A stretch of DNA of 64,000 bases from JAJDXO01 sp965213765 (GTDB lineage Bacteria; Pseudomonadota; Alphaproteobacteria; Rhodospirillales; UBA2165): assembly GCA_965213765.1 (NCBI GenBank), contig OZ243926.1:2728001-2792000 (forward strand), read 5' to 3'. Positions 1-10,247 of this stretch are shown piece after piece. The position numbers and the translations under genes are program-made. Position 1 is the first letter of the stretch. Every line of letters starts with the position of its first letter. The notes beneath the pieces were generated by a model. The model searched no databases and was not told the origin of the DNA. It was given only the letters and a program-made list of their open reading frames with translations.

Positions 1-1991
<1,991 letters not shown>

Positions 1992-2172
1992 ATCTTTCTC
2001 TTCCTTCCTACGTTCGTTCTCTTCCCCAACCGCCTACGTACCGAAGCCCGAAGACCCGACCGAATTGCCGGGCCCCCGAGCAGCTGCAAGCCGCGGCGGC
2101 ACCATGCCTCCGCAGCCGGCGAAAACAAAATTCATTGGGAATTGGCAATGCGTGCCAATCGGTTTCCTGCAC

Positions 2173-2188
2173 AATTGCTTGAGCAATT
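2173..2188 (-). other. Perfect palindrome directly after the rpsO stop codon
   Basis: AATTGCTTGAGCAATT forms a 7-bp stem with a 2-nt loop and abuts the rpsO stop codon. It has no T-run after it on the minus strand, so it is not a complete intrinsic terminator. It may mark RNA processing between rpsO and pnp, which is an inference from its position only. Confidence 0.4.
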
Positions 2189-2458
2189 CTAACGCCTGAG
2201 ACCAAGCCGCTGGATCAACCCGTCGTAGCGGCCACGGTTCTTGCGGCTCAGATAGTCCAAGAGCCGCCGGCGCTGACCGACCATCATCAAAAGCCCCCGG
2301 CGGGAGTGGAAGTCCTTCTGGTGGGTCTTGAGATGTTCGGTGAGGTTGGTGATCCGTTCGCTGAGAATGGCAACTTGCACTTCCGGCGAGCCGGTATCAC
2401 CCGACTTGGTCGCGTATTCGGAGATAAGCTCCTGCTTACGCTCTGCGGTAATCGACAT
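2189..2458 (-). CDS. rpsO: 30S ribosomal protein S15
   Basis: Small-subunit protein that binds 16S rRNA in the platform region. The 89-residue product (MSITAERKQELI...) has the normal length, with the family signature HSRRGLLMMVGQRRRLLDYL near the C-terminus. A GGAG Shine-Dalgarno 6 bases upstream supports the start at 2458; an adjacent ATG at 2461 would add one Met. The gene lies 12 bp after truB and is followed by pnp, the conserved order. Confidence 0.98.
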   Translation of the reverse strand: MSITAERKQELISEYATKSGDTGSPEVQVAILSERITNLTEHLKTHQKDFHSRRGLLMMVGQRRRLLDYLSRKNRGRYDGLIQRLGLRR

Positions 2459-2470
2459 CATGTTCTCCAA

Positions 2471-3403
2471 TTAAAGGTTCAACACTCGAAACGGACGAAT
2501 CTCGCCTCCATCGAATGTCGCAAGCGCCACCGGTTTTCCCTCCGCCATGGCACAGATGACTGCGCCCTGGTCGATTTCACTGAGGGGGGTTCGGCGGGCC
2601 ACCTGCAACGCCGAGACCGGTTGGCCTCTTCTCAGGCGACGGGCTTCGTCCTCGGTGAGAACAAGCGCCGGGATGTCGTCCAGCGCGTCCTCAACCGGCC
2701 GAAGCTCGGCTTCGGCGGCGGCAATATGCCCCAAAGCCTCCAGTTTATCCAGGGAAATCGCGTCCTTCTCGGAAAACGGCCCGACCCGGGTGCGGCGCAA
2801 ACCGGACAAATAGCCGACCGTCCCCAGGGATTGTGCCAGATCGCGCGCCAGGGACCGTATATAGGTTCCCTTGCCGCAGGATACCTCGAATTCGGCATGA
2901 TCCCGGTCCGCGATGCGAACCAATTCCAATCGCTCGATATGGACTTTTCTAGGGCTCAGTGCCGGCGTTTCGTCGGCGCGTGCCAGTTCGTAAGCGCGCC
3001 TGCCGCCGACCTTTATGGCCGAGAAGGCGGGCGGAATTTGCTGGATGTCGCCGATGAACGCTGGAATTGCGTTGCGGATCGCACCTGCCTTCGGGCGGAC
3101 CGCACTGGCCGCGGTCACATCGCCCTCGGCATCCTCCGTGGAGCGCGCTTCGCCCCAAGCAACGGTGAAGGTATAGGCTTTCGAGCCATCCATGACGTAG
3201 GCGACGGTCTTGGTGGCCTCGCCGAACGCCAGCGGCAGCACACCCGTTGCCATGGGATCGAGGGTGCCGCCGTGACCCACCTTCGCCGCATCAAGAAGAC
3301 GTTTGGCCGCACCCACCGCCTTGGCGGATGTGATGCCGGCAGGTTTGTCGAGAACGAGCCACCCGTGGACCGGCCGGCCTTTCCGCCGCCTCGACCGCGC
3401 CAT
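2471..3403 (-). CDS. truB: tRNA pseudouridine(55) synthase TruB
   Basis: Makes pseudouridine 55 in the T-loop of tRNAs. The 310-residue protein shows the N-terminal motif GWLVLDKPAGITS and the catalytic block GGTLDPMATGVLP, with the catalytic Asp at residue 49. The ATG at 3403 lies 6 bp after the rbfA stop. The C-terminal region after about residue 250 resembles the small PUA-like end found in many TruB proteins. Part of the infB-rbfA-truB-rpsO run. Confidence 0.97.
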   Translation of the reverse strand: MARSRRRKGRPVHGWLVLDKPAGITSAKAVGAAKRLLDAAKVGHGGTLDPMATGVLPLAFGEATKTVAYVMDGSKAYTFTVAWGEARSTEDAEGDVTAASAVRPKAGAIRNAIPAFIGDIQQIPPAFSAIKVGGRRAYELARADETPALSPRKVHIERLELVRIADRDHAEFEVSCGKGTYIRSLARDLAQSLGTVGYLSGLRRTRVGPFSEKDAISLDKLEALGHIAAAEAELRPVEDALDDIPALVLTEDEARRLRRGQPVSALQVARRTPLSEIDQGAVICAMAEGKPVALATFDGGEIRPFRVLNL

Positions 3404-3409
3404 GGACCG

Positions 3410-3841
3410 CTAATCCTCCGCCTCCGGCCCGGGGGCCGGCGCATCAATTCGGTGCAGGAGCGCGTCAATCCGGTCCGCATTGTCAAATGAACGGTCGGCT
3501 TCGAAGCGCAATCTCGGCACATGGCGCAGCCGGACCTGTTCGCCGATTCGGCGGCGCAGAAAGGGCGCCGCCCGGTCAAGCGCAACCACGGTATCGTCAA
3601 CGCCGCCATGATCCATGGTCGCGACAAACACGGTGGCGTTCTTGAGATCGGGGCTGATCCGCACCTCGGTCACCGTCACATCGATATCGGCCAGCATCGG
3701 GTCGTGCAGCTCACGACGCTCCATCACCGCGGCCAAAACATGGCGCAATTCCTCTCCGACCCGGAGCTGTCGCTGGGACGGCGCCCGGCCCGCGAGGTTG
3801 CCGTGGCCTTTATTGCGGCCCCTGCTCATGAGTTTACCCAT
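3410..3841 (-). CDS. rbfA: Ribosome-binding factor A
   Basis: KH-fold protein for late 30S subunit maturation and 16S 5'-end processing. I chose ATG 3841 (MGKLMSRGRNKGHG, 143 aa), 10 bp after the infB stop; the ATG at 3829 (MSRGRNKGHG) is equally usual for alphaproteobacterial RbfA and cannot be excluded. Family features are the early RVGEELRHVLA helix and DPMLADIDVTVTEVRISPDLK. The last 20 residues are acidic and proline-rich. Confidence 0.95.
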   Translation of the reverse strand: MGKLMSRGRNKGHGNLAGRAPSQRQLRVGEELRHVLAAVMERRELHDPMLADIDVTVTEVRISPDLKNATVFVATMDHGGVDDTVVALDRAAPFLRRRIGEQVRLRHVPRLRFEADRSFDNADRIDALLHRIDAPAPGPEAED

Positions 3842-3851
3842 CAAGGGCCCG

Positions 3852-6398
3852 TTAGATGACGGGCGCTTCCTCATGGACGTCAAAGCACTCGATCACGTCG
3901 CCTTCCTTGAGGTCCTGGTAGTTCTCGAACGACATCCCGCACTCATAGTTCTGCTGAACCTCGCGGACGTCTTCCTTGAAGCGCTTGAGGGTCGACAGGC
4001 TGCCCTCGTGGACAACCACGTCGTCCCGGAGCAGGCGCACCTTGGCGCCCCGGCGTACGACGCCCTCCGAGATGTAGCAGCCGGCGACGCGGCCGACCTT
4101 GGAAACGTTGAACACCTCGCGCACCTCGGCGTTGCCGAGGAACTCCTCGCGAAGCGTCGGCGCCATCATGCCGACCAACAGCTTCTTCATGTCGTCGATG
4201 ACATCGTAGATCACGGCGTAATAACGGATGTCGACGCCCGCGGCCTCGGCGGCTTCGCGCGCCTGTTTGTTGGCGCGGACATTGAAGCCGATGACGACCG
4301 TACCGGCGGATTCCGCGAGGGCGACGTCGGATTCGTTGATGCCGCCGACGCCGCTGTGCAGCACCGAGACGCGCACCTCTTCCTGGGGCAGCTTGTCGAA
4401 CATGCCGATGATGGCCTCGACCGAGCCTTGGACGTCGCCCTTGATGACGACCGGCAGTTCCTTGGCTTCGCCGGCCTTGATGGCATCGAACATTTCCTCG
4501 AGCGTGCCGCGTGGCGCCACCGCCGTCCGCGCCGCCCTGTCCTTGTCTTGCCGGAACTCGGAAATCTCCCGCGCCCGGGCCTCATCCTCGACGACGACGA
4601 ACTGATCGCCGGCCTGAGGCGCCGCGTTAAGGCCAACCACTTCGACGGGCTGTGACGGTCCGGCCTCCTTGATGTACTCGCCGCGGTCATCGATCAGTGC
4701 CCGAACCCGGCCCCATTCGGCACCGGCAATGAATATATCGCCGGCTTTGAGCGTGCCGCGCTGCACCAAAACGGTCGCCAAGGGTCCGCGGCCGGTTTCG
4801 ACCCGGGATTCGACGATCGTCCCCTCGGCCGCCCGCCCGGGATTGGCTTTGAGGTCCAAAATCTCGGCCTGCAATAGAATCGCTTCCTCGAGCTTGTCGA
4901 GATTGGTCTTCTGGACCGCCGAAACCTCAACATCGAGAACATCGCCGCCCATCGCCTCGGAAACGATCTCGTGCTCGAGCAACTGGGTGCGAACCCTGGT
5001 GGGATCGGCATCGGCACGGTCAATCTTGTTGATGGCAACGATGATCGGCACTTCCGCCGCCTTGGCGTGGTCAATGGCTTCGACGGTTTGCGGCATGATG
5101 CCGTCATCCGCGGCGACCACCAAAATCACGATATCGGTAACCTTGGCGCCCCGGGAGCGCATGGAGGTGAAGGCTTCGTGACCCGGCGTATCGATGAAGG
5201 TGATCTTGTTGCCGTTCCCGGTGGTGATTTCGTAGGCGCCTATATGCTGGGTGATGCCGCCGGCCTCGCGGGATACCACATCGGTGGCCCGGATGGCGTC
5301 CAGCAGCGACGTCTTGCCGTGATCAACGTGACCCATCACCGTCACCACCGGCGAGCGGGGCAACAGCTGACCCTCCTGATCATCCTCTCCGCCAAGCCCG
5401 ATTTCCACGTCGGAATCGGCGACCCGTTTGATCTTGTGGCCGAATTCCGCCACCACCAGTTCGGCGGTATCCGCATCAATCACCTGATTGGCAGTGACCA
5501 TCACGCCCAGTTTCATCAGCGTCTTAACCACCTCGACGGACCGCTCGGCCATCCGGTTGGCGAGTTCCTGAACGGTGATGGTCTCAGGCACCGTCACGTC
5601 GCGAATGATTTTGGCATGTTCGGTGGGACCGGCCTCTTTTTTCTTTTGGCGCTCCCGGGCGCGGCGGACGGAGGCCAACGACCTGGTGCGTTCCGAATCG
5701 TCCAAGGCCTCGGCGATCGTGAGCTTGCCCGCGCGGCGGCGCGGTTCGCCCCGGCGGGACGGCGACGGCGCCTTTTTCGGGGCAGCCTTACCCCGCTTGG
5801 CGGCAGGCCGGGCCTCGCCATCTTCCTCTGCGCCGCCATCCTGCTCGAGCGCCCGCAATTTGGCCATTCCGGCCTCGGCCGCGGCCTTGCCGCGCTCTTG
5901 GCGCTGGCGTTCCTCCTCGGCTTCGGCCAACCGGCGGGCCTCTTCTTCAACCCGGCGCTTTTCATCATCGGCGGCGGAAGCCCCGTCGGCCTCCGGTTCA
6001 GGTTCGGGTTCCGGCTCGGGGGGTCTGTTGCGCAGCGCTTCCTCGGCCTTTTTGGCGTCCTGAAGCGCACGCGCGCGCGCCGCCTTTTCTTCATCGGTGA
6101 GAGACTTGGACGGGGCTTTGGCCGCCTCTTCGGCAACCGGCTCGCTCGGGACCGCCTCGGCATCTTCCCGTTCTTCGGTGATGACCTCTTCCGCCGCCCC
6201 GGGGGTTTCCTTCACCTCGGTCATGCCGCCCGTATCGCCGGGCCTGAACGTCCGCTTCTTGCGGACCTCGACGGTCACGACCTTGGAACGCCCATGAGAG
6301 AAGCTCTGGCGAACCTGACCACCCTCGACGGTCTTTTTCAGCTCCAGTTTTCCCGGCCGGGAAAGGCTGAGCTTCTTCTTCGGTTTATCCTCGGTCAT
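3852..6398 (-). CDS. infB: Translation initiation factor IF-2
   Basis: GTPase that places initiator fMet-tRNA on the 30S subunit. The 848-residue protein has a charged N-terminal extension with an EPEPEPEPE run near 130, an IF2_N helix domain around 265-310, then the G domain with GHVDHGKT (356-363), DTPGHE (403-408) and NKID (457-460), followed by domains II-IV. The ATG overlaps the stop of the upstream ylxR gene by ATGA, suggesting translational coupling. Confidence 0.98.
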   Translation of the reverse strand: MTEDKPKKKLSLSRPGKLELKKTVEGGQVRQSFSHGRSKVVTVEVRKKRTFRPGDTGGMTEVKETPGAAEEVITEEREDAEAVPSEPVAEEAAKAPSKSLTDEEKAARARALQDAKKAEEALRNRPPEPEPEPEPEADGASAADDEKRRVEEEARRLAEAEEERQRQERGKAAAEAGMAKLRALEQDGGAEEDGEARPAAKRGKAAPKKAPSPSRRGEPRRRAGKLTIAEALDDSERTRSLASVRRARERQKKKEAGPTEHAKIIRDVTVPETITVQELANRMAERSVEVVKTLMKLGVMVTANQVIDADTAELVVAEFGHKIKRVADSDVEIGLGGEDDQEGQLLPRSPVVTVMGHVDHGKTSLLDAIRATDVVSREAGGITQHIGAYEITTGNGNKITFIDTPGHEAFTSMRSRGAKVTDIVILVVAADDGIMPQTVEAIDHAKAAEVPIIVAINKIDRADADPTRVRTQLLEHEIVSEAMGGDVLDVEVSAVQKTNLDKLEEAILLQAEILDLKANPGRAAEGTIVESRVETGRGPLATVLVQRGTLKAGDIFIAGAEWGRVRALIDDRGEYIKEAGPSQPVEVVGLNAAPQAGDQFVVVEDEARAREISEFRQDKDRAARTAVAPRGTLEEMFDAIKAGEAKELPVVIKGDVQGSVEAIIGMFDKLPQEEVRVSVLHSGVGGINESDVALAESAGTVVIGFNVRANKQAREAAEAAGVDIRYYAVIYDVIDDMKKLLVGMMAPTLREEFLGNAEVREVFNVSKVGRVAGCYISEGVVRRGAKVRLLRDDVVVHEGSLSTLKRFKEDVREVQQNYECGMSFENYQDLKEGDVIECFDVHEEAPVI

Positions 6399-7138
6399 CG
6401 TATTGAATCTCGTCTTTGTGGCGCCGTCCGGGCGGCCACGGTTTCAGTTCCACCTCTAGTCCCGTCTTCGGCCGACAAGCCTGCCAGCCGCCGCAGTTCG
6501 TTCGCCAGCCGCGCCGCGAGCCCGCTGTCGGCGACGGCAACATGGACCACGCGCTCCCTGCCGATGGCATGGCCCAGTTCGGCGGACGCGAACCGGGTAC
6601 AAACCGGCACACCGGGCGCCAAGGCGCTCATCCTGCCCCGCTCATCGGCGGATCCGTCAGACGCCGACAAAAACAACGCCGCGCCTTTGCCCGACAACAT
6701 ATCCCGGACCTGTTGGGCGCCGCCGGCGAGCTGCCCGCCACGCCTCGCCAAACCGAGCAGGTCCAAACATTTTCGGCGAATCATCGCCTCGACCTGGTCG
6801 GCCAAACCGTCCGGAACGGTTAGTTGAGTGCGTGCCGCTCTTGAGAAGGTTTTTTTGGCGCACGCCTGGTCGATCATATCCCTCTCGGCACGCAACCACA
6901 AACCGCGGCCGGGAAGCCGTTCTTCAATATCGGGAACGAGCTCGCCGCCGGGACCGGCGACGAACCTTATGAGCTGTGATTTGGGGAGCGTCTCGCCGCT
7001 GAGCAGGCAGCGCCGGCCGCCGGCCGCTTTGGACCGCCCGCTCGCCTCGCTGTGTTTTCCGCCTGCCGCCATTCTTCCTCTAATCTGGCCTCGCCCGCCG
7101 AATGCCTGTTCCGCCCCGGTCTCATTGACCGGCGCCAT
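6395..7138 (-). CDS. YlxR (DUF448) RNA-binding protein with C-terminal L7Ae-like domain
   Basis: Predicted RNA-binding protein between nusA and infB. From ATG 7138 it is 247 aa and overlaps the nusA end by 17 bp; a start at 7072 is also possible. The YlxR half (about residues 35-110) contains RRCLLSGETLPKSQLIRFV and GRGLWLRAERDMI. The second half (about 130-225, LGLARRGGQLAGGAQQV) resembles the L7Ae/YlxQ fold, so both proteins that are separate genes in Gram-positives are fused here, as in other Alphaproteobacteria. Its exact function is unclear. Confidence 0.9.
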   Translation of the reverse strand: MAPVNETGAEQAFGGRGQIRGRMAAGGKHSEASGRSKAAGGRRCLLSGETLPKSQLIRFVAGPGGELVPDIEERLPGRGLWLRAERDMIDQACAKKTFSRAARTQLTVPDGLADQVEAMIRRKCLDLLGLARRGGQLAGGAQQVRDMLSGKGAALFLSASDGSADERGRMSALAPGVPVCTRFASAELGHAIGRERVVHVAVADSGLAARLANELRRLAGLSAEDGTRGGTETVAARTAPQRRDSIR

Positions 7139-8780
7139 CCGCGGCTTCCGCCGCCGGCTCCTGCATTTCGGCAGCCTCGCCGCCCTCTTCATCCGCACCC
7201 TCGGCCTCTGCCGGGGGCGCCTCGTCGTCGTCGAACCAGTGCGCCCGCGCGGCCATGATGACCTCGTTTGCCCACGCCATGGTGACGCCAAAGTCTTCGA
7301 GAATACCCTTTTCCTCATCGCCCTCGATTCCGACCAACTCGTCCGCGGCCAGATCGGCGAGATCGTCCAGGGTCTTTATGCCGGCCTCGCCGAGACCCAC
7401 CAGCATCTCCGGCGTCAGGCCCTCGATCGCCGCCATCTCATCTGTCACGCCGGCGGCTTTCCGGCGCTCGGTCATCTCCGCTTCCCGTTCCTCGAGATAG
7501 GCGCGCGCCCGGAGGCGAAGCTCTTCGGCAACCTCGTCATCGAATCCTTCGATGGTCGCCAGTTCCTCGATCGGAACGAACGCAACCTCCTCGACCGTCG
7601 AGAAACCCTCGGTCACCAGCAGTTGAGCGATCACCTCGTCGACGTCGAGCGCTTCCAGGAACAGTTGCAAACGGGCGGCAAATTCCTGGGTCCGGCGTTC
7701 GGATTCCTCGGCCTCGGTCAGGATATCGATGTCCCAGCCGGTAAGCTGGGAAGCCAATCGCACGTTCTGTCCGCGGCGGCCGATGGCGAGGCTGAGTTGA
7801 TCGTCGGGAACCACCACCTCGATCCGGTTGGCCTCTTCGTCCAGAACCACCTTCGTCACCTCGGCGGGCGCCAGGGCGTTGACGATGAACGTCGCCGGAT
7901 CCTGAGACCACGAGATGATATCGATCTTCTCGCCCTGCAGTTCGGCGACCACCGCCTGCACGCGGGAGCCCCGCATGCCGACGCAGGCCCCGACGGGGTC
8001 GATGCTGGAGTCGCCCGAAATTACGGCGATCTTGGCCCGGCTGCCGGGATCGCGCGCCACCGATTTGATTTCGATGATGCCGTCATAGATTTCCGGCACT
8101 TCCTGGGCGAACAACTTGACCATGAACTGGGGATGGTTCCGGGACAGGAAGATTTGCGGTCCCCGCGGTTCCTCGCGAACATCGTAGATGTACGACCGCA
8201 CCCGGTCGCCGTTGGAGAAGTGCTCGCGCGGAATGGATTCATCCCGGCGGACGATGCCTTCGGCCCGGCCGCCCAGATCGACGATGATATTGCCGAATTC
8301 GACCCGCTTGACCATGCCGTTGACGATCTCGCCCGCCCGGTCCTTGAACTCGGCGAACTGCCGCTTGCGCTCGGCTTCGCGAACTTTCTGGACGATGACC
8401 TGCTTGGCCGTCTGGGCCGCGATCCGTCCGAAATCGATGGGCGGCAACGGATCGACCAGAAACTCCCCGACCGCGGCGTCGTCTTTCCGTCTTTTGGCGG
8501 CATCCACGGTGACCTGAGTGGTTTCGTTTTCGATCTCGTCCACCACCTCGACATAACGCGCCAGCTTGATTTCGCCCGAATTGCGGTCGATCTGCGCCCG
8601 GATATCGTGCTCTTGGCCATATTTGGACCGGCCCGCTTTCTGGATGGCCTGCTCCATGGCGTCCAACACCTCTTCCCGGTCGATCCCCTTTTCCCGTGCG
8701 ACGGTGTCCGCCACCAGCAGGAGCTCCGGATGGGTGTACATTGTGGTGTTTGTTTCGGTTTCTATCTCGGCAGCCATCAT
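7122..8780 (-). CDS. nusA: Transcription termination/antitermination protein NusA
   Basis: RNA polymerase-binding factor acting in pausing, termination and antitermination. The 552-residue protein has the N-terminal polymerase-binding domain (ELLLVADTVAREKGI...), an S1 domain at about 135-200 (VNGMVKRVEFGNIIVDLGG), two KH domains at about 230-350 (GACVGMRGSRVQ; SLAIGRRGQNVRLAS) and helix-hairpin-helix-like repeats in an acidic C-terminal part (LTPEMLVGLGEAGIKTLDDL). AGGGTAAGAA precedes ATG 8780. It lies between rimP and ylxR. Confidence 0.98.
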   Translation of the reverse strand: MMAAEIETETNTTMYTHPELLLVADTVAREKGIDREEVLDAMEQAIQKAGRSKYGQEHDIRAQIDRNSGEIKLARYVEVVDEIENETTQVTVDAAKRRKDDAAVGEFLVDPLPPIDFGRIAAQTAKQVIVQKVREAERKRQFAEFKDRAGEIVNGMVKRVEFGNIIVDLGGRAEGIVRRDESIPREHFSNGDRVRSYIYDVREEPRGPQIFLSRNHPQFMVKLFAQEVPEIYDGIIEIKSVARDPGSRAKIAVISGDSSIDPVGACVGMRGSRVQAVVAELQGEKIDIISWSQDPATFIVNALAPAEVTKVVLDEEANRIEVVVPDDQLSLAIGRRGQNVRLASQLTGWDIDILTEAEESERRTQEFAARLQLFLEALDVDEVIAQLLVTEGFSTVEEVAFVPIEELATIEGFDDEVAEELRLRARAYLEEREAEMTERRKAAGVTDEMAAIEGLTPEMLVGLGEAGIKTLDDLADLAADELVGIEGDEEKGILEDFGVTMAWANEVIMAARAHWFDDDEAPPAEAEGADEEGGEAAEMQEPAAEAADGAGQ

Positions 8781-8805
8781 TTCTTACCCTGGCATGTCCC
8801 TGTGC

Positions 8806-9300
8806 TTACATGTTTGCCTGCGAAGCGGCTTCGATCAGCTCATCGGTGAGCAACAGCTTCGCGGTCCGAATGTCTCCAAAATCGAGGTCGACGTCGCCGC
8901 CATCGGTTCTCAAGCGAATCCGTCCGCCGTCAACGCCGGCCAATTTGCCTCTGAACCGTTTCCGTCCGTCAATTGCCATCCGGGTTTCCAATTTCGCGTC
9001 AAATCCGGCGAACCTCTCGAAATCCCCCAGCGTGACCAGCGGCCGGTCGATACCGGGCGAACTGACCTCCAACGAATAGGCGCCCTGGACCGGATCTTCG
9101 ACGTCCAGCAATGCCGATACCTCGCGGCTGATGGCGGCACAATCATCGACGGTCATCGCCGCCCCGTCCTTGCGGTCGGCCATGATCTGCAAGGTGGCGT
9201 TCCTGCTGCCATCGAGCTGCACCCGCACCAAATCGTATCCCATCGCATCCAGCGTCGGGGCAACGATCTCGGCGACACGGCCTGCTTGATCCATCGTCAT
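8806..9300 (-). CDS. rimP: Ribosome maturation factor RimP
   Basis: Assembly factor for the 30S subunit. From ATG 9300 (MTMDQAGRVAEIV) the protein is 164 aa. Family blocks are LDAMGYDLVRVQL, the DDCAAISREVSALLDVED region and YSLEVSSPGIDRPL. A longer start at 9354 would begin only about 10 bases after the terminator T-run in the leader, so I prefer 9300 (ATG 9294 is also possible). First gene of the nusA-infB operon. Confidence 0.94.
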   Translation of the reverse strand: MTMDQAGRVAEIVAPTLDAMGYDLVRVQLDGSRNATLQIMADRKDGAAMTVDDCAAISREVSALLDVEDPVQGAYSLEVSSPGIDRPLVTLGDFERFAGFDAKLETRMAIDGRKRFRGKLAGVDGGRIRLRTDGGDVDLDFGDIRTAKLLLTDELIEAASQANM

Positions 9301-9360
9301 CCAATCCACGAGTTGCACCGAGAGGCGACCGCGATCCACGGGGGCGGAACCCATCGGCCC

Positions 9361-9419
9361 AAAACCAAAAAAGTGGGCCGCTGGCCCACCCTTAGAATTT
9401 ACCCTGCATCGCAGAGTAA
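9361..9419 (-). promoter_or_regulatory. rimP leader: hairpin followed by an intrinsic terminator (attenuator candidate)
   Basis: Read on the minus strand, 9419-9399 forms a 9-bp stem (TTACTCTGC / GCAGGGTAA, loop GAT). Then 9389-9373 forms the 7-bp stem GTGGGCC / GGCCCAC with loop AGC, followed by six Ts (9372-9367). This is a textbook rho-independent terminator, but it stands upstream of the first gene of the operon, so it should control read-through into rimP-nusA. A rimP leader family with premature terminators has been described in Alphaproteobacteria; membership here is not verified. Confidence 0.75.
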
Positions 9420-9500
9420 CCAAGAATGTGGCGTATAAATGTCTCAAAACCCCATCAAATTCAAGCCCTTTCCGATCACCGCCACCGCACCGGCGCCAAG

Positions 9501-10247
9501 TCAGTTGCGCCGGAAACCGAGGTAGATGCACCGGCGCCCCTGCTCCAACGCCTTGCGTTCATATCTCGTCTCGACGGCATCGGCCGGGCGGTTGCGCCAA
9601 TCGGCCGGGCCGGCGGCCGGCCAGCAGAATTCCGGGCAGCGGCGCATGTGCTCCAGCGTCCAGGAAATATAGCTCATATCGTCGGATGCGAACCGGAGCT
9701 CGCCGCCCGGCCGCAGAATCCGGGCCAGAGCGTCCAGCGTCTTCGGTGTAATAATCCGCCGTTTGTTGTGACGTTTTTTGGGCCAGGGATCTGAGAAGAG
9801 TATGAACACCCGGTCGATGACGCCTTCCGGCAGGCGCGGCAGCAGAAACCGCGCATCCTCGTCGAACAGCCGGATATTGGCGATGTCGTCGGCCTCCATC
9901 TTCGCCAACAGGGCGGCGACGCCGTTGATGAAGGGCTCGCATCCGAGGAAGCCGATGTCCGGGTGAGCGAGGGCCTGGGCCGCCAGGTGCTCGCCGGCAC
10001 CGAACCCGATCTCGAGCCAGTAGCCCTGCATGGGGCCGGCAAAAAGCGATCCCAAATCGGAAACCGGCGCGTCGGCGGAGGGGTCGCACACCCGGAGTGC
10101 CGGCAGCCGGTTCTCGATCAGAGCGCGGCGGCCCTTGCGAAGACGATGACCGTACCGCCGGCCATGGAATTGGAACTCCCTGGGCGCGCCGGTCAGCCGC
10201 CGTTCAGCGCCGTCTTCAGATCGTCCACCAGATCGGTCTTTTCCCAT
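9501..10247 (-). CDS. trmB: tRNA (guanine(46)-N7)-methyltransferase TrmB
   Basis: SAM-dependent enzyme that methylates G46 in the variable loop of tRNA. The 248-residue protein has the SAM site LEIGFGAGEHLAAQA (about 77-91), the FLGCEPF block and the catalytic region VFILFSDPWPKKRHNKRR. The only reasonable start, ATG 10247, lies 55 bp inside the end of metK in another frame, so the first residues encode a poorly conserved tail. The metK-trmB order matches related genomes. Confidence 0.95.
   Translation of the reverse strand: MGKDRSGGRSEDGAERRLTGAPREFQFHGRRYGHRLRKGRRALIENRLPALRVCDPSADAPVSDLGSLFAGPMQGYWLEIGFGAGEHLAAQALAHPDIGFLGCEPFINGVAALLAKMEADDIANIRLFDEDARFLLPRLPEGVIDRVFILFSDPWPKKRHNKRRIITPKTLDALARILRPGGELRFASDDMSYISWTLEHMRRCPEFCWPAAGPADWRNRPADAVETRYERKALEQGRRCIYLGFRRN

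Noticed and set aside
4971..6827. Long plus-strand frame (618 codons) opposite infB
   Set aside because: Antisense shadow of IF-2; no conserved motif and no ribosome-binding site.
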